A stretch of DNA of 64,000 bases from Achromobacter pestifer (GCF_013267355.1 NZ_CP053985.1:4650001-4714000), one strand, 5' to 3'; positions 34,201 through 43,967 are shown, counted from the stretch's first letter. The notes: generated by a model not told the origin, from the sequence alone. Program-made: numbers and translations.

Positions 34201-35172
34201 ATGATTCCTTTCCGATTGATCGCCGGCCTGGCCCTGAGCCTGGCCGCCGTCACAGGTGCGCAGGCCGCCGATGCCTACCCCGCGCGCCCCATACGCCTGA
34301 TCGCCACCTTCGGCCCCGGCAGTTCCATCGACATCATTGCGCGGCTGGTGGCCAAACCCCTGGCCGAGCAACTGGGCCAGCCGGTAATCGTCGAGAACAA
34401 GCCGGGCGCAGGCGGTGACCTCGCCACCGACATCGTCGCCAAGTCCGGCAAGGATGGCTACACCATCGGCTTCGCCTCCGCTGGGCCGATCACGGTCAAT
34501 CCCAATGCCCGCAGCAAGATGCCCTATGACCCGCTCAAGGATCTGGCGCCGGTCGCCCTGGTGGCGACGGGACCGAACGTCATCCTGGTCAACCCGTCGA
34601 TTCCGGTCACGAACCTGAAGGAGCTGATTGCCTACATCAAGGCCAATCCGAACAAGGTCAACTACGCCTCGGCTGGCGTGGGCACCAGCGGCCACATCGC
34701 CGGTGAACTGTTCCAGCACCTGTCCAAGACCGAAATCCTGCACGTGCCTTACAAGGGCAACAGCGATGCGATCACCGACACTCTGGGCGGGCGTACCCAG
34801 ATGGTCATCAGCGGCGTGCCGCCCATCCTGTCGTTCGTGAAGTCCGGCCAGCTGCGCGCCCTGGCCGTGGCCGATGCCAAGCGTTCGCCCTTGCTGCCTG
34901 ACGTCCCCACTGTCGCCGAAGCCGGGCTGCCTGGCGCGGAAAGCGTCGCCTGGTACGGCATTGTCGCGCCTGCCGGCACGCCGCAGGCGATCCTGGACCG
35001 TCTCCACGACGAGATCGTCAAAGCCGTGAACAACCCGGAAACGCAGGAGAAATTCGCCGGCCTGGGTATCGTTCCTTCAGCAGACAGCCGGGTGGACTTC
35101 GGCAAGCGCATGGCGGACGAGTACGTCCGTTTCAAGGAATTGTTCAAGCAGATCAACCTGGTTATGGATTGA
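34201..35172 (+). CDS. Bug-type tripartite tricarboxylate transporter substrate-binding protein
   Basis: This is a 323-residue periplasmic Bug protein with signal peptide (MIPFRLIAGLALSLAAV, cleavage near AQAAD). It has YPARPIRLIATFGPGSSIDI, PVIVENKPGAGG, DGYTIGF, LHVPYKGNS and a DVPTVAEAGLPG segment. GGGAGA before the ATG supports the start at 34201 over an in-frame ATG at 34186. It is in the AtuA operon without TctAB genes and probably delivers or senses the operon's substrate. Confidence 0.93.
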   Translation: MIPFRLIAGLALSLAAVTGAQAADAYPARPIRLIATFGPGSSIDIIARLVAKPLAEQLGQPVIVENKPGAGGDLATDIVAKSGKDGYTIGFASAGPITVNPNARSKMPYDPLKDLAPVALVATGPNVILVNPSIPVTNLKELIAYIKANPNKVNYASAGVGTSGHIAGELFQHLSKTEILHVPYKGNSDAITDTLGGRTQMVISGVPPILSFVKSGQLRALAVADAKRSPLLPDVPTVAEAGLPGAESVAWYGIVAPAGTPQAILDRLHDEIVKAVNNPETQEKFAGLGIVPSADSRVDFGKRMADEYVRFKELFKQINLVMD

Positions 35173-35179
35173 CGGAATC

Positions 35180-36268
35180 ATGTCGCGCACCGTTATCGTT
35201 ACTGGCGCCAGCGGGCTGGTCGGCTCCGCTGCCGTCGATTCATTCCTGAACGCGGGCTGGGAAGTCATCGCGGTTTCCCGCCGGCGTCCGGAGATCATCA
35301 GCCAACGGCCGTACACCCATCTGCCGGTCGATCTGCAGGACGCGGAGGCGTGCCGCCGCGCCTTCGGGGACATGCCTCAAGCCACGCACGTGTTCTATGC
35401 GGCCGTCTACGAGAAGCCTGGTCTCATTGCCGGCTGGCGGGACCCGGAGCAGATGGCCACCAACCTGAGCATGATCAGGAACGTCATCGAGCCGCTGGCC
35501 GCCAGCGGCACGCTGCGGCATGTCAGCGTGCTGCAGGGCACCAAGGCCTATGGCGTGCACCTGCATCCCATCCGCACGCCAGCGCGTGAACGTCAGCCCC
35601 GCGACGATCATCCGAACTCATACTGGTTCCAGGAAGACTACATCCGGGAAAAGGCCGTACAGAGCGGCTTTGGCTGGACGATTTTCCGTCCCACCATCGT
35701 GCTGGGCCCCAATGTGGGTGTAGCCATGAATACCGTGCCGGTCATCGGCGTCTACGCGGCAGTGTGCCGCGCCGAAGGAAAGCCGTTCTGCTATCCCGGC
35801 CACATTTCCTATCCGCGTGAAGCCGTGGATGCGCGGCTCATCGGCGATGCCGGGGTCTGGGCGGCGGAGCATCCGCAGTCCTGGAACGAACACTACAACC
35901 TTACCAACGGCGAAGTGTTCAGCTGGCACGATCTGTGGCCGTCCCTGGCGGAGTTCCTGGGCGTTGAAGCCGGCCCGGACCAGCCCGTCCGTCTGGCCGA
36001 ATACCTGCCCAGCCGAGCAGCCCTGTGGGACGAGATCGTCAAGCAGCATGGCTTGCGGCCCCTGACCCTGGCCCAGATCCTTGGAGAATCCCATTACTCC
36101 GCCGACGCCCGTTTCGGCTATGGCCTGAAGACCCCGCCCGCGCCCGCATTCGTCAGCACGGTCAAAATCAAGCAGGCGGGCTTCACGCAGACCTATGACA
36201 CCGAGGCATGCGTGAAGCACTGGCTGGGGGTGCTGATGGAGCGCAAGATCATTCCATCGTCCCAGTGA
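35180..36268 (+). CDS. PRISE/progesterone 5-beta-reductase-like SDR oxidoreductase
   Basis: This is a 362-residue atypical SDR. The cofactor motif is VTGASGLVGSAAVDSF, followed by SRRRPE for NADPH. The family-specific LQGTKAYGVHL motif carries the catalytic lysine, and NSYWFQEDYIRE holds the tyrosine in the non-canonical position used by progesterone 5-beta-reductase/iridoid synthase enzymes. These reduce activated C=C bonds of enones. Together with AtuA-like and lactonase-like genes it suggests processing of a terpenoid or enone. It starts 7 bp after the Bug gene. Confidence 0.88.
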   Translation: MSRTVIVTGASGLVGSAAVDSFLNAGWEVIAVSRRRPEIISQRPYTHLPVDLQDAEACRRAFGDMPQATHVFYAAVYEKPGLIAGWRDPEQMATNLSMIRNVIEPLAASGTLRHVSVLQGTKAYGVHLHPIRTPARERQPRDDHPNSYWFQEDYIREKAVQSGFGWTIFRPTIVLGPNVGVAMNTVPVIGVYAAVCRAEGKPFCYPGHISYPREAVDARLIGDAGVWAAEHPQSWNEHYNLTNGEVFSWHDLWPSLAEFLGVEAGPDQPVRLAEYLPSRAALWDEIVKQHGLRPLTLAQILGESHYSADARFGYGLKTPPAPAFVSTVKIKQAGFTQTYDTEACVKHWLGVLMERKIIPSSQ

Positions 36269-36293
36269 GCGTAGCGAAAACGGCCGGGTTGCG

Positions 36294-36316
36294 CAGGGGA
36301 GGGCGCCCCCCCCCTG
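36294..36316. terminator. GC-rich hairpin with C9 tract between convergent genes
   Basis: CAGGGG and CCCCTG arms enclose a GGGCGCCC core and a run of nine C. It sits between the stop codons of the reductase (36268) and the autotransporter (36330), so it could stop transcription from either side, but no T-tract is present. Confidence 0.35.
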
Positions 36317-36329
36317 TTGCATGCGCCGA

Positions 36330-39300
36330 TCAATACCGCCAACGCACGTTGAGCGAGCCGGCATGCTCGCGGTTGCCGCCGCCGTATTGGCCGTTATAGG
36401 TCAATGCCATCGTGGTGTCGCGCGACACGGCGACTTCCGCGCCCAGTTCAGCCAGAGCGGCATTGCGCGCAATCGGCGTTCCGGCCACCGTGAAAGCCTG
36501 ACTACCCTCGAAGGCCAGCGTCGTCTGCGCAGCCAGGCCTCCAAAGGCGTGGCGCCAGCCCGCCATGGCATGCAGGCGCGCTTCGGCACGGCCGATGTCG
36601 AAGTCGGTCTGTGTGCGCAAACCCAGCGTGCTGCTGGTCTGCTTTTCGCTGCTGCTTTGGCCGTTCAAGGCCGCCGACCCGCCTGACTCCGAGAAGCCGC
36701 GCGTGCGCAGATCGCTCCATGCGAAGCCCACGAAGGGTTCGATGCGGGTGCTATCGGTCAACAGCATCGAGTAACCCAGTTCCGTAAAGAGCTGAGTCGT
36801 GTTCGCGCCGTAGTCGGCTGTCAACTTCTCCTGCGTGCCCGCCACGGTGGCATAGCGTTTGGTGTTCACGTCATGCCAGGTGTAGGCTGCGCCGGCCAGG
36901 AAATTCAACTTGCCCGCGCCCACGGCAAACGACTTGCCGCCATACAGCGTGGCGCTATAGCCCGACACATCGGCCTGCGAGGATCGGTCGTCGACGTTGA
37001 TCTTGCTGTCGGTGTAGCCGACAGCGGCGCCCAGGCGCCAGCCGCTGTGGCCCACCTCATGATCGGCGCCGATGAACAGGCCGCCCGTGTGTTGGCGCAC
37101 TTGCGCGGCGTTGCCGTTTTCCTTCAGCGTTTGCCAATTGCCCAGCAGCTCGGCCCAGGCAGGTTGTGCATTGGACGATGGCAAAGCCGAGGCTGGCAGC
37201 GGGCCGCCCGCTTGTGCCGTCGGCGCGCCTGGGCTCATGCCGGCGTTCAGATTCGTGCGCAGGCGCTGCAGCGGCAAGGTGCGCGGCGACGATGTGCTGC
37301 CGAGCAGACTGGACACCACGCTGGCGTGGGCTTCTCCGCTCAGGCTGTTGAAGACCTCCGGTGGCGCGCCCTCGGGTAGCGTCAGGATGTACTTATGCAA
37401 GGCACTACCCGACGGCAGGCTATCCAAGGCATTGGCCACCGAGCGCTGGTTCGACGTGATCGCGGCATCGGCAAAGGCAATCGGCGTACTGGGCGCAGTC
37501 TGTTTGCGCTCCAGCTGCAGCTTGACCTGTTGAGCTCCGTAGCTCAGCGAGGGGTTGAGGTACGCGTAGTTCGACGACACGGTATTGAACGTGCCATTGA
37601 CCGCGTTGGCCATCAGGATGGTGTAGGTCTTGGCCGCGTCAAAGCCGGCTTCGGGCCCCACGTGCAGCACCCCGCCAGCCAGGGAGGCCGTACCGCTCAC
37701 CGCGATGCGGTCGCTGGCGTTCGATGCGGGATCGGCGTGGACCTGGTACGACGAGCCCGCCAGGAAGGTCAGGTCGCCATTGATGGTCAGGGTGCCATAG
37801 GCATGGCCCGATGGGCCGGTGCTGCCCGGAGCGATGACGCTGCCGCTGGCCAGTGTGGTCGAGCCTATGGCACCGCTGCCACTCAGGCTTGCGCCGCTGG
37901 CAACCGTCAGGTTGCCTCCAAGCGCGGCCCCCGCGTGCAATGCAAGCGCTCCGGCATTGAGCAGCGTGTTGCCGGCGAAAGCGCTGCTGTCGCCGGTCAA
38001 CGTCAAGCGGCCGGATCCTGTCTTGGTCAGGCTGCCGGTGCCGCTGATGGCCTGGGCCAGCGTGGCATCGCTTGCCTGGTTCAACTCCAGCGCGGCGTTG
38101 TTGGTGATGGCGCCGCTGCCCAGGTTGGCCACCGAGGCGATCAGCTTGCCTGCGTTGATGGTGGTGCCGCCGGTGGAGGTGCTGGCGCCAGCCAGCGTCA
38201 AACTGCCCGCCCCCGTCTTGGTCAGGCTGCCAGAGCCGCCGATGGCCTGGGCCAGCGTGGTATCGCTTGTCTGGTTCAACTCCAGCACGGCGTTGTTGGT
38301 GATGGCGCCGCTGCCCAGGTTGGCCACCGAGGCGACCAGCTTGCCTGCGTTGATGGTGGTGCTGCCGGTGGAGGTGTTGGCGCCGGCCAGTGTCAGACTG
38401 CCGGCTCCCGTCTTGGTCAGGCTGCCGGTGCCGCTGATGGCCTGGGCCAGCGTGGCATCGCTTGCCTGGTTCAACTCCAGCGCGGCGTTGTTGGTGATGG
38501 CGCCGCTGCCCAGGTTGGCCACCGAGGCGATCAGCTTGCCTGCGTTGATGGTAGTGCCGCCGGTGGAGGTGCTGGCGCCAGCCAGCGTCAAACTGCCTGC
38601 CCCCGTCTTGGTCAGGCTGCCAGAGCCGCCGATGGCCTGGGCCAGCGTGGCATCGCTTGCCTGGTTCAACTCCAGCGCGGCGTTGTTGGCGATGGCGCCG
38701 CTGCCCAGGTTGGCCACCGAGGCGATCAGCTTGCCTGCGTTGATGGTAGTGCTGCCGGTGGAGGTGTTGGCGCCGGCCAGTGTCAGGCTGCCGGCTCCCG
38801 TCTTGGTCAGGCTGCCGGTGCCGCCGATGGCCTGGGCCAGCGTGGCATCGGTCACCTGGTTCAGCTCCAGCGCAGCATTGTTGACAATGGCGCCGCTGCC
38901 CAGGCCGGCGGCCGAGGCTACCAGACGGCCGTTGTTGATGCTGGTGCCGCCCGTATATTGGTTGACTCCCGTCAGGGTGGTCGTGCCTGCGCCGTTTTGC
39001 ACCAGATTGCCACTGCCGGTGATCTGGTTTGCCAGCATGATTGCGTCGCTGCGATCGATCGCCAGCGTGCCATTGTTGCTCAGGCTTCCCGCGCCCAAGC
39101 TCCCCACCGTGCCGCCATTGCCCAGCTGCAGCGTACCGGCGACGATGTTGGTGGCCCCAGGAGTCAGGTTACGGTCCAGCACCCAGGTGCCGGCGCCGCT
39201 CTTGACCAATCCCCCTGCCGTGGTGGTGCTGCCGCGCACGGCCTGCGAATGCAGCTGCACCGCGTTGCCGGCGGACTCCAGCGTCAGCGTGGAGCCGAGG

Positions 39301-42300
39301 TTGCTTCCCAGGTCCAGATTGCCCAGGATCTGGCTGCCGGCCTGCAATCTCACATGGTTGGCGCTGGATGGGTCCAACAGCAGATTGCCTGCGAGCGTAC
39401 CGGCATTGTTCAGTCCGCCACCATGAGTCAGCGTGACCGTATTGGCCAGCGTCACGCCGCTGTCGATCCGCAAGGTCGCATTCCGGCCTGCCGTGTTGTC
39501 CACCGTCACAGCGCCGATGCCCAGCGCGTTGTTGTTGGCGGCCACCAGGGTGCCCTCGGCCACCGTCGTGCCGCCGCTGTAGGTATTCGAACCCGAGAGC
39601 GTGAGCGTGCCGCCGCCGACCTTCAGCAGGCTCGTGCCCGATCCATCGACGATGGTCGTCGCGATGGCGGCGCTGATGCCTGCGTCGGTGTTGAGGGTGC
39701 CCTGCGTGCCCGAGGCTGGCGAGAACGCCAGGTTGCCGCCCGTCAGGTTGTAGCCATTGGTGCTGAACTGCAGCGTATCGAAGGACTGGGCGCCGACCAC
39801 GGACACGTTGCCGCCGGAGCTGCCTCCGAAGACGGCGACCGATCCGTTCCACCCTTGGGTCGCGGTGCCCGTGCTGTCGGTCCAGTTGGTGCCCGACGCA
39901 CTCCAGGTGCCAGCCCCGCCGGCGATGCTGCCGTTGCCGCTGGTCTGTCCGCCGTTCCAGAACTGCAGGCTTTGCCCCGCGCCCATAACCGACAGAGTGA
40001 TTTGGCCAGTCGTGCCCATATCCACGCTGTGGTTGCCGGGCGTGAAGCCCGATTGCGTGCTGTTGACCTGGGTGGAGGAAAAACTGCCCGACAAGCTTCC
40101 GTCATAGTTGAACAGGCGGTACCAGCCGGCCGAGGCCGCATTCGCGGTCAGCGCTCCGCCCAAGGTGAGGTTGCCTCCTACGGACACCAGGTCATTGCTC
40201 GCGCCTCCCACGACACCGGCCTGGCCCAGCTCGAAGCGGGTGGCCGAGTTGGCGTGCAGCGTGAGATTGCCATCCACGGTCAAGGTGCCGGGAACGCTGT
40301 GGCCGGGAGATAGGGTCGCGCCCGAAGCGATTTCGGCATCGCCGGCAATGCGGCCGATGCCGCCCAGCGTGCCGCCGCTGTTGGCAGTGACGGCACCGCT
40401 CACCGAGCCGTCAACCAGCAAGGCGCCTGCATTGACCTGGGTGTTGCCGGCATAGGTGTTGGCGCCCGCCAAAGTCAGCGTGGCTGATCCGTTCTTGGTC
40501 AGTCCGCCGGCGCCGGCAATCTTTCCTTGGAGTGTCAGGTCGTGGCTGCCCAGCACGTTCAGGCCGCCGATGCTGGTGTCCATGCGGTTGATCAGCGTTA
40601 CGGCAGCGCTGCTGTCAAGCGAGGTGCCGCCGGCGGCGGTCAAAGCGCCGCTGCCCAAGGCGGTGTTGGAGGCGACGATCAGCGTACCGTTGCTGAGGGT
40701 GGTCCCGCCGCCATAGGTGTTCGAGCCGCTCAGGGTCAGGGCGCCCGTACCGGTCTTGGTCAGACCGGCCGAGCCGTCGATCATGCCGCCGAGCGTCAGC
40801 GCGTCGCTGCCAGGCAGGGTCAGACCGGCGTTCAGGTGTACGGCCTGGCCCAGGGACAATGGCGCGGAGCCGATCAGGCTGGCGCCTCCGCCGATGGTCA
40901 GGTCGCCGGAACCGAGCGCGCCGGCGTTGTCGATCGTGATGCTGCCGCCGTTGAGGAAGGTGCCGCCGCTGTAGGTGTTCACGCCGGTCAGGTTGAGATT
41001 GGCGGCGCCGCCCTTGGTCAGGCTGCCGTTGCCATCGATGACGCCTTGCAGGGTGAGGTTGCTGAGGCCACCGACGGCCATTGCGCCATTTAGAGTGATG
41101 TCGTTGGCCACGGCCCGAGTCGACATGGCGTCGAGGGTGCCGCCCGAGGCGATCAGGCGGCCTTGCCCAAGCGCGTCGGCGCTTCCGATGTACAGCGTAC
41201 CGGCATTGAGCAGGACGTTGCCCTGGAAGGTGTTGGCGCCGGCCAGCTGGAGAATGCTGCTGCCATTCTTGGTCAGGTTGCCGCTGCCGCTGATCACGCC
41301 ATTCAGGCTGAGGTTGCCCCCGCCGTTGATGGTCAGGTCGCCGTTGAGCCCGATCAGGTTGGTCGCGGTCAGGTTGCTGCTGGCGCCGAGGGTGGTGCCG
41401 GCAGCGGTGGTCAGGGTGCCCGTACCCAGGGCTGAGCCGTTGTCGAGCAGCAGGGTCCCGGCATTCAGTGCGACACCGCCCAGGAAATCGTTGATCCCCG
41501 CGAGGGTCAGGCTGGCGGCGCCATTCTTGGTCAGGCCGCCCGTGCTGGAGATCCGGCCGCTGAGCGTCAGGTCGTTGGACCCTGCGACGGTGACGTTGCC
41601 GCCCAATACCGTGGCATTGGTCACGATGCGCGCCGCGTCGGTATCCAGCGTCGTGCCCGCCGCGGCATTGAATATGCCGCTGCCGAGGGCGCGGTCGTTG
41701 CCGATGATCAGCTTGCCGGCATTCAGTTGCACACCGCCGGAGTAGGTGTTGGCGCCGTTCAGGGTCAGGTCCGCAGCGCCGTTCTTGTCCAGGCCGCCGG
41801 TGCCGCTGACAGTGCCGTTCAGGGTCAGTGCATTGCTGCCGGCCAGGATCAATCGCCGGTTGCTGCCGGCAGCGATGTTGTTGTCCAGGCTGGCTGTCCT
41901 CGCGTTGTCGAGGATGACCCCGGTGACGCCCACGGTCAGGACGCCGGTGCCCAGCGCGTCGTTGCTGTCGACGATGAGCGAGCCGGCGTGGAGGCTGACG
42001 CCGCCGCTGAAATCGTTGGCGCCGCTGAGGGTCAGGGTGCCGGTGCCGATCTTGGCGAGGCTGCCGTTGCCGGTGATCTTGCCGGTCAGGGCCAGGTTAT
42101 CGGCGCTGCCCACGCCCAATGCCGCTCCCAGGTTGATACCGGTTCCGAGGGTCTGTGCCGTGGTGTTTTGCAGGGTCGACGCGCCGGTGACCGACAGACC
42201 GCCGCGGCCTAGCGCCGCGGCGCTGCCCAGGACCAGGGTGCCAGTTTTGAGGGTGGTGCCGCCGCTGTAGTCGTTGGCAACGTTGTCCAGCACGAGAATC

Positions 42301-43661
42301 CCGGTTCCGTTCTTGGTCAGCGTGCCGCTACCGCTCAGTTGGCCGCTCAAGGTCAGTTGATTGAAAGCGTCGATGGTCAGGCCGCCAGTACCCAGGGTAA
42401 ATGCATTGGCCAGGTTCAGCGGCGCAACCATAGTACGCAGGGTGCCGCCGTTGGCGGCGACGGTGGCGGTGCCGAAGACAGAAGCATTGTCGATGCTGGC
42501 GACACCGTCCTTCAGCTCGACCGTGGGGCTGGCGAAACCGCTGAGCAGTGGACCTTGAATGGTCCAGGTGCCGCTGTTGACCTTCAGGTTGGGAAAATTC
42601 TTGTAGGTGGTTGCGGAGACGGTGCCGGTGCCCGGGGAGCCGATGCCGGGATTGCCGACAGCGGCGACGTTTTGCAGGATAAGGGTGTTGGCGCCATTCA
42701 AGCCGCCATCGACGAGGCCCGCGGCGGCGAACTGGAGGCCTGTCCGGCCTGCCACGCCCGTGGCGCTCGCCATCCTGCCGTTACTCTGGACCGACGAGCC
42801 GGTCACCGCGATGAACGTGTTCCCGGTGGCGCCGCCCGCTCCCAGGGACAGGCTGCCGTTGAGGGTGCCGGCGTTGATGAAGGTGTTCCCCAACGCCGAG
42901 CCCTGGAACGCGATCCGGCCGGTGATGGTGGCGCCAAGGTTGTTGGTGAAGTTGACTTTCGCGCCCGCGCCCGCGCCCCCGTTCAGCGGGTTGTCGACGG
43001 TGATCACCGGGATGTCCGCCGCGGGCACCATGCCGGCGGTGATCAGCGGCGCGGCATCGACGGTGCCGTTGTTGGTGAAGTTCACCACGCCGCCCGCGCC
43101 ATTCCTGACCTCGTAGGCCATGCCGGTCAGATCGAACAGGTTGCTTGACTGTATGTCGCCGATCGCCCTGGCGACACCGTTGTTGGTGATGGTCGCCGTG
43201 GTGTTGTTGGTGTTGCCCAGGACCACCCCGGAGGAGAAGTCGACCAGCGTCGCCAACAGCGTCGGGCCGATCGTACCGGAGTTGGTGAACGTGACGTTGT
43301 TGCCGCTGAGATAGAGATCGGGGGCGGTTGACGAATACACGTTGGCGCCAATGGCGACGTTGACCGTGAGGTTGTTCAGCGACGAGTTGTACGTTGCAGG
43401 AACGTTACCAGTGCACTCTACCGTTCCGCCCGCGCCCGGAATCATGGTTACGCAGGCCGCAAGGGCGACCGGAGCCCCGCCCGCCAGACCCCATGCCAGT
43501 GCGATGGCCGTTGCAACGCCATGCCAGCGCAGCGCAGGCGCCTTTGCGGCACGGGTGCCCGCGACGCCAGTCCTCAAACCGCCACCGCCACGGGCTATCT
43601 CCGGCACGGCCACCCAACTGCCCAGGCTCGCATTCCAGAGCGTGCGGTAAATGCGGTTCAT
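36330..43661 (-). CDS. Giant autotransporter with ESPR signal peptide and passenger-associated repeats
   Basis: This is a 2443-residue type Va autotransporter. The start is the ATG giving MNRIYRTLWNASLGSWVAVPE, the classic extended signal peptide region; the signal peptide ends near ALAAC (about residue 68). The passenger is built almost wholly from passenger-associated transport repeats of the form GTGSLTKTGAGSLTLAGANTY, with more than twenty copies. Five near-identical 65-residue blocks lie at about residues 1573-1881. The C-terminal barrel (about 270 residues, from SGWRLGAAVGYTDSKI) ends LNVRWRY. No catalytic motif was seen. A self-associating adhesin or biofilm role is likely. Confidence 0.95.
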   Translation of the reverse strand: MNRIYRTLWNASLGSWVAVPEIARGGGGLRTGVAGTRAAKAPALRWHGVATAIALAWGLAGGAPVALAACVTMIPGAGGTVECTGNVPATYNSSLNNLTVNVAIGANVYSSTAPDLYLSGNNVTFTNSGTIGPTLLATLVDFSSGVVLGNTNNTTATITNNGVARAIGDIQSSNLFDLTGMAYEVRNGAGGVVNFTNNGTVDAAPLITAGMVPAADIPVITVDNPLNGGAGAGAKVNFTNNLGATITGRIAFQGSALGNTFINAGTLNGSLSLGAGGATGNTFIAVTGSSVQSNGRMASATGVAGRTGLQFAAAGLVDGGLNGANTLILQNVAAVGNPGIGSPGTGTVSATTYKNFPNLKVNSGTWTIQGPLLSGFASPTVELKDGVASIDNASVFGTATVAANGGTLRTMVAPLNLANAFTLGTGGLTIDAFNQLTLSGQLSGSGTLTKNGTGILVLDNVANDYSGGTTLKTGTLVLGSAAALGRGGLSVTGASTLQNTTAQTLGTGINLGAALGVGSADNLALTGKITGNGSLAKIGTGTLTLSGANDFSGGVSLHAGSLIVDSNDALGTGVLTVGVTGVILDNARTASLDNNIAAGSNRRLILAGSNALTLNGTVSGTGGLDKNGAADLTLNGANTYSGGVQLNAGKLIIGNDRALGSGIFNAAAGTTLDTDAARIVTNATVLGGNVTVAGSNDLTLSGRISSTGGLTKNGAASLTLAGINDFLGGVALNAGTLLLDNGSALGTGTLTTAAGTTLGASSNLTATNLIGLNGDLTINGGGNLSLNGVISGSGNLTKNGSSILQLAGANTFQGNVLLNAGTLYIGSADALGQGRLIASGGTLDAMSTRAVANDITLNGAMAVGGLSNLTLQGVIDGNGSLTKGGAANLNLTGVNTYSGGTFLNGGSITIDNAGALGSGDLTIGGGASLIGSAPLSLGQAVHLNAGLTLPGSDALTLGGMIDGSAGLTKTGTGALTLSGSNTYGGGTTLSNGTLIVASNTALGSGALTAAGGTSLDSSAAVTLINRMDTSIGGLNVLGSHDLTLQGKIAGAGGLTKNGSATLTLAGANTYAGNTQVNAGALLVDGSVSGAVTANSGGTLGGIGRIAGDAEIASGATLSPGHSVPGTLTVDGNLTLHANSATRFELGQAGVVGGASNDLVSVGGNLTLGGALTANAASAGWYRLFNYDGSLSGSFSSTQVNSTQSGFTPGNHSVDMGTTGQITLSVMGAGQSLQFWNGGQTSGNGSIAGGAGTWSASGTNWTDSTGTATQGWNGSVAVFGGSSGGNVSVVGAQSFDTLQFSTNGYNLTGGNLAFSPASGTQGTLNTDAGISAAIATTIVDGSGTSLLKVGGGTLTLSGSNTYSGGTTVAEGTLVAANNNALGIGAVTVDNTAGRNATLRIDSGVTLANTVTLTHGGGLNNAGTLAGNLLLDPSSANHVRLQAGSQILGNLDLGSNLGSTLTLESAGNAVQLHSQAVRGSTTTAGGLVKSGAGTWVLDRNLTPGATNIVAGTLQLGNGGTVGSLGAGSLSNNGTLAIDRSDAIMLANQITGSGNLVQNGAGTTTLTGVNQYTGGTSINNGRLVASAAGLGSGAIVNNAALELNQVTDATLAQAIGGTGSLTKTGAGSLTLAGANTSTGSTTINAGKLIASVANLGSGAIANNAALELNQASDATLAQAIGGSGSLTKTGAGSLTLAGASTSTGGTTINAGKLIASVANLGSGAITNNAALELNQASDATLAQAISGTGSLTKTGAGSLTLAGANTSTGSTTINAGKLVASVANLGSGAITNNAVLELNQTSDTTLAQAIGGSGSLTKTGAGSLTLAGASTSTGGTTINAGKLIASVANLGSGAITNNAALELNQASDATLAQAISGTGSLTKTGSGRLTLTGDSSAFAGNTLLNAGALALHAGAALGGNLTVASGASLSGSGAIGSTTLASGSVIAPGSTGPSGHAYGTLTINGDLTFLAGSSYQVHADPASNASDRIAVSGTASLAGGVLHVGPEAGFDAAKTYTILMANAVNGTFNTVSSNYAYLNPSLSYGAQQVKLQLERKQTAPSTPIAFADAAITSNQRSVANALDSLPSGSALHKYILTLPEGAPPEVFNSLSGEAHASVVSSLLGSTSSPRTLPLQRLRTNLNAGMSPGAPTAQAGGPLPASALPSSNAQPAWAELLGNWQTLKENGNAAQVRQHTGGLFIGADHEVGHSGWRLGAAVGYTDSKINVDDRSSQADVSGYSATLYGGKSFAVGAGKLNFLAGAAYTWHDVNTKRYATVAGTQEKLTADYGANTTQLFTELGYSMLLTDSTRIEPFVGFAWSDLRTRGFSESGGSAALNGQSSSEKQTSSTLGLRTQTDFDIGRAEARLHAMAGWRHAFGGLAAQTTLAFEGSQAFTVAGTPIARNAALAELGAEVAVSRDTTMALTYNGQYGGGNREHAGSLNVRWRY
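38018..38940 (-). repeat. Five tandem 195-bp repeats in autotransporter passenger
   Basis: The landmark ttgcctgcgttgatggt recurs at 38146, 38341, 38536 and 38731, exactly 195 bp apart, with a diverged fifth copy at 38926. Each unit encodes a 65-residue block with LNQASDATLAQAI, GSLTKTGAGSLTLAGA and TTINAGKLIASVANLGSGAI. The units keep frame. The copies alternate between GANTSTGST and GASTSTGGT variants. Confidence 0.9.
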
Positions 43662-43823
43662 CGTTCTGTTCCCCGAAGTTGCTAGCTGACGCTGGGGCGG
43701 AAGTGCCGCAGCGGGTGGATGCCTATCGAATGGATCCAGGGTCGACCGGCACATCAGTCACGACAACGCGGAAGGTCGCGCGGCGACGAATTGTGCTCGA
43801 TGACTCACATCGATGCATTTGAT

Positions 43824-43853
43824 ACAAAATTACAAATTATAGATACATTTTGT
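43824..43853 (-). promoter_or_regulatory. AT-rich promoter/operator of the giant autotransporter
   Basis: An inverted repeat ACAAAAT-N16-ATTTTGT brackets a perfect minus-strand TATAAT, about 175 bp upstream of the autotransporter start. No good -35 is present, so an activator may be needed. Confidence 0.4.
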
Positions 43854-43934
43854 CTGCGATGACTGTAGAAATCTTGCCCGCAACGACGAAAGGCGACTTC
43901 AACGCGAAAGGCGAATTCCATTTCCGTTGCCAAG

Positions 43935-43967
43935 GGTTTTCCCTAAACTGGTTTTCCTTGCGGAAAA
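43935..43967. promoter_or_regulatory. GGTTTTCC direct repeats and TTTTCC/GGAAAA dyad
   Basis: GGTTTTCC occurs at 43935 and 43950 (15 bp apart). The second copy forms the perfect dyad TTTTCC-TTGC-GGAAAA (43952-43967). It lies 67 bp upstream of the Bug start and is a candidate operator. Confidence 0.35.

Noticed and set aside
37395..40313. Very long rightward open frame (over 900 codons) and a second at 37819-39426 antisense to the giant autotransporter
   Set aside because: Their repeats mirror the 195-bp units of the autotransporter. They are by-products of GC-rich repetitive coding on the other strand, with no recognisable domains.
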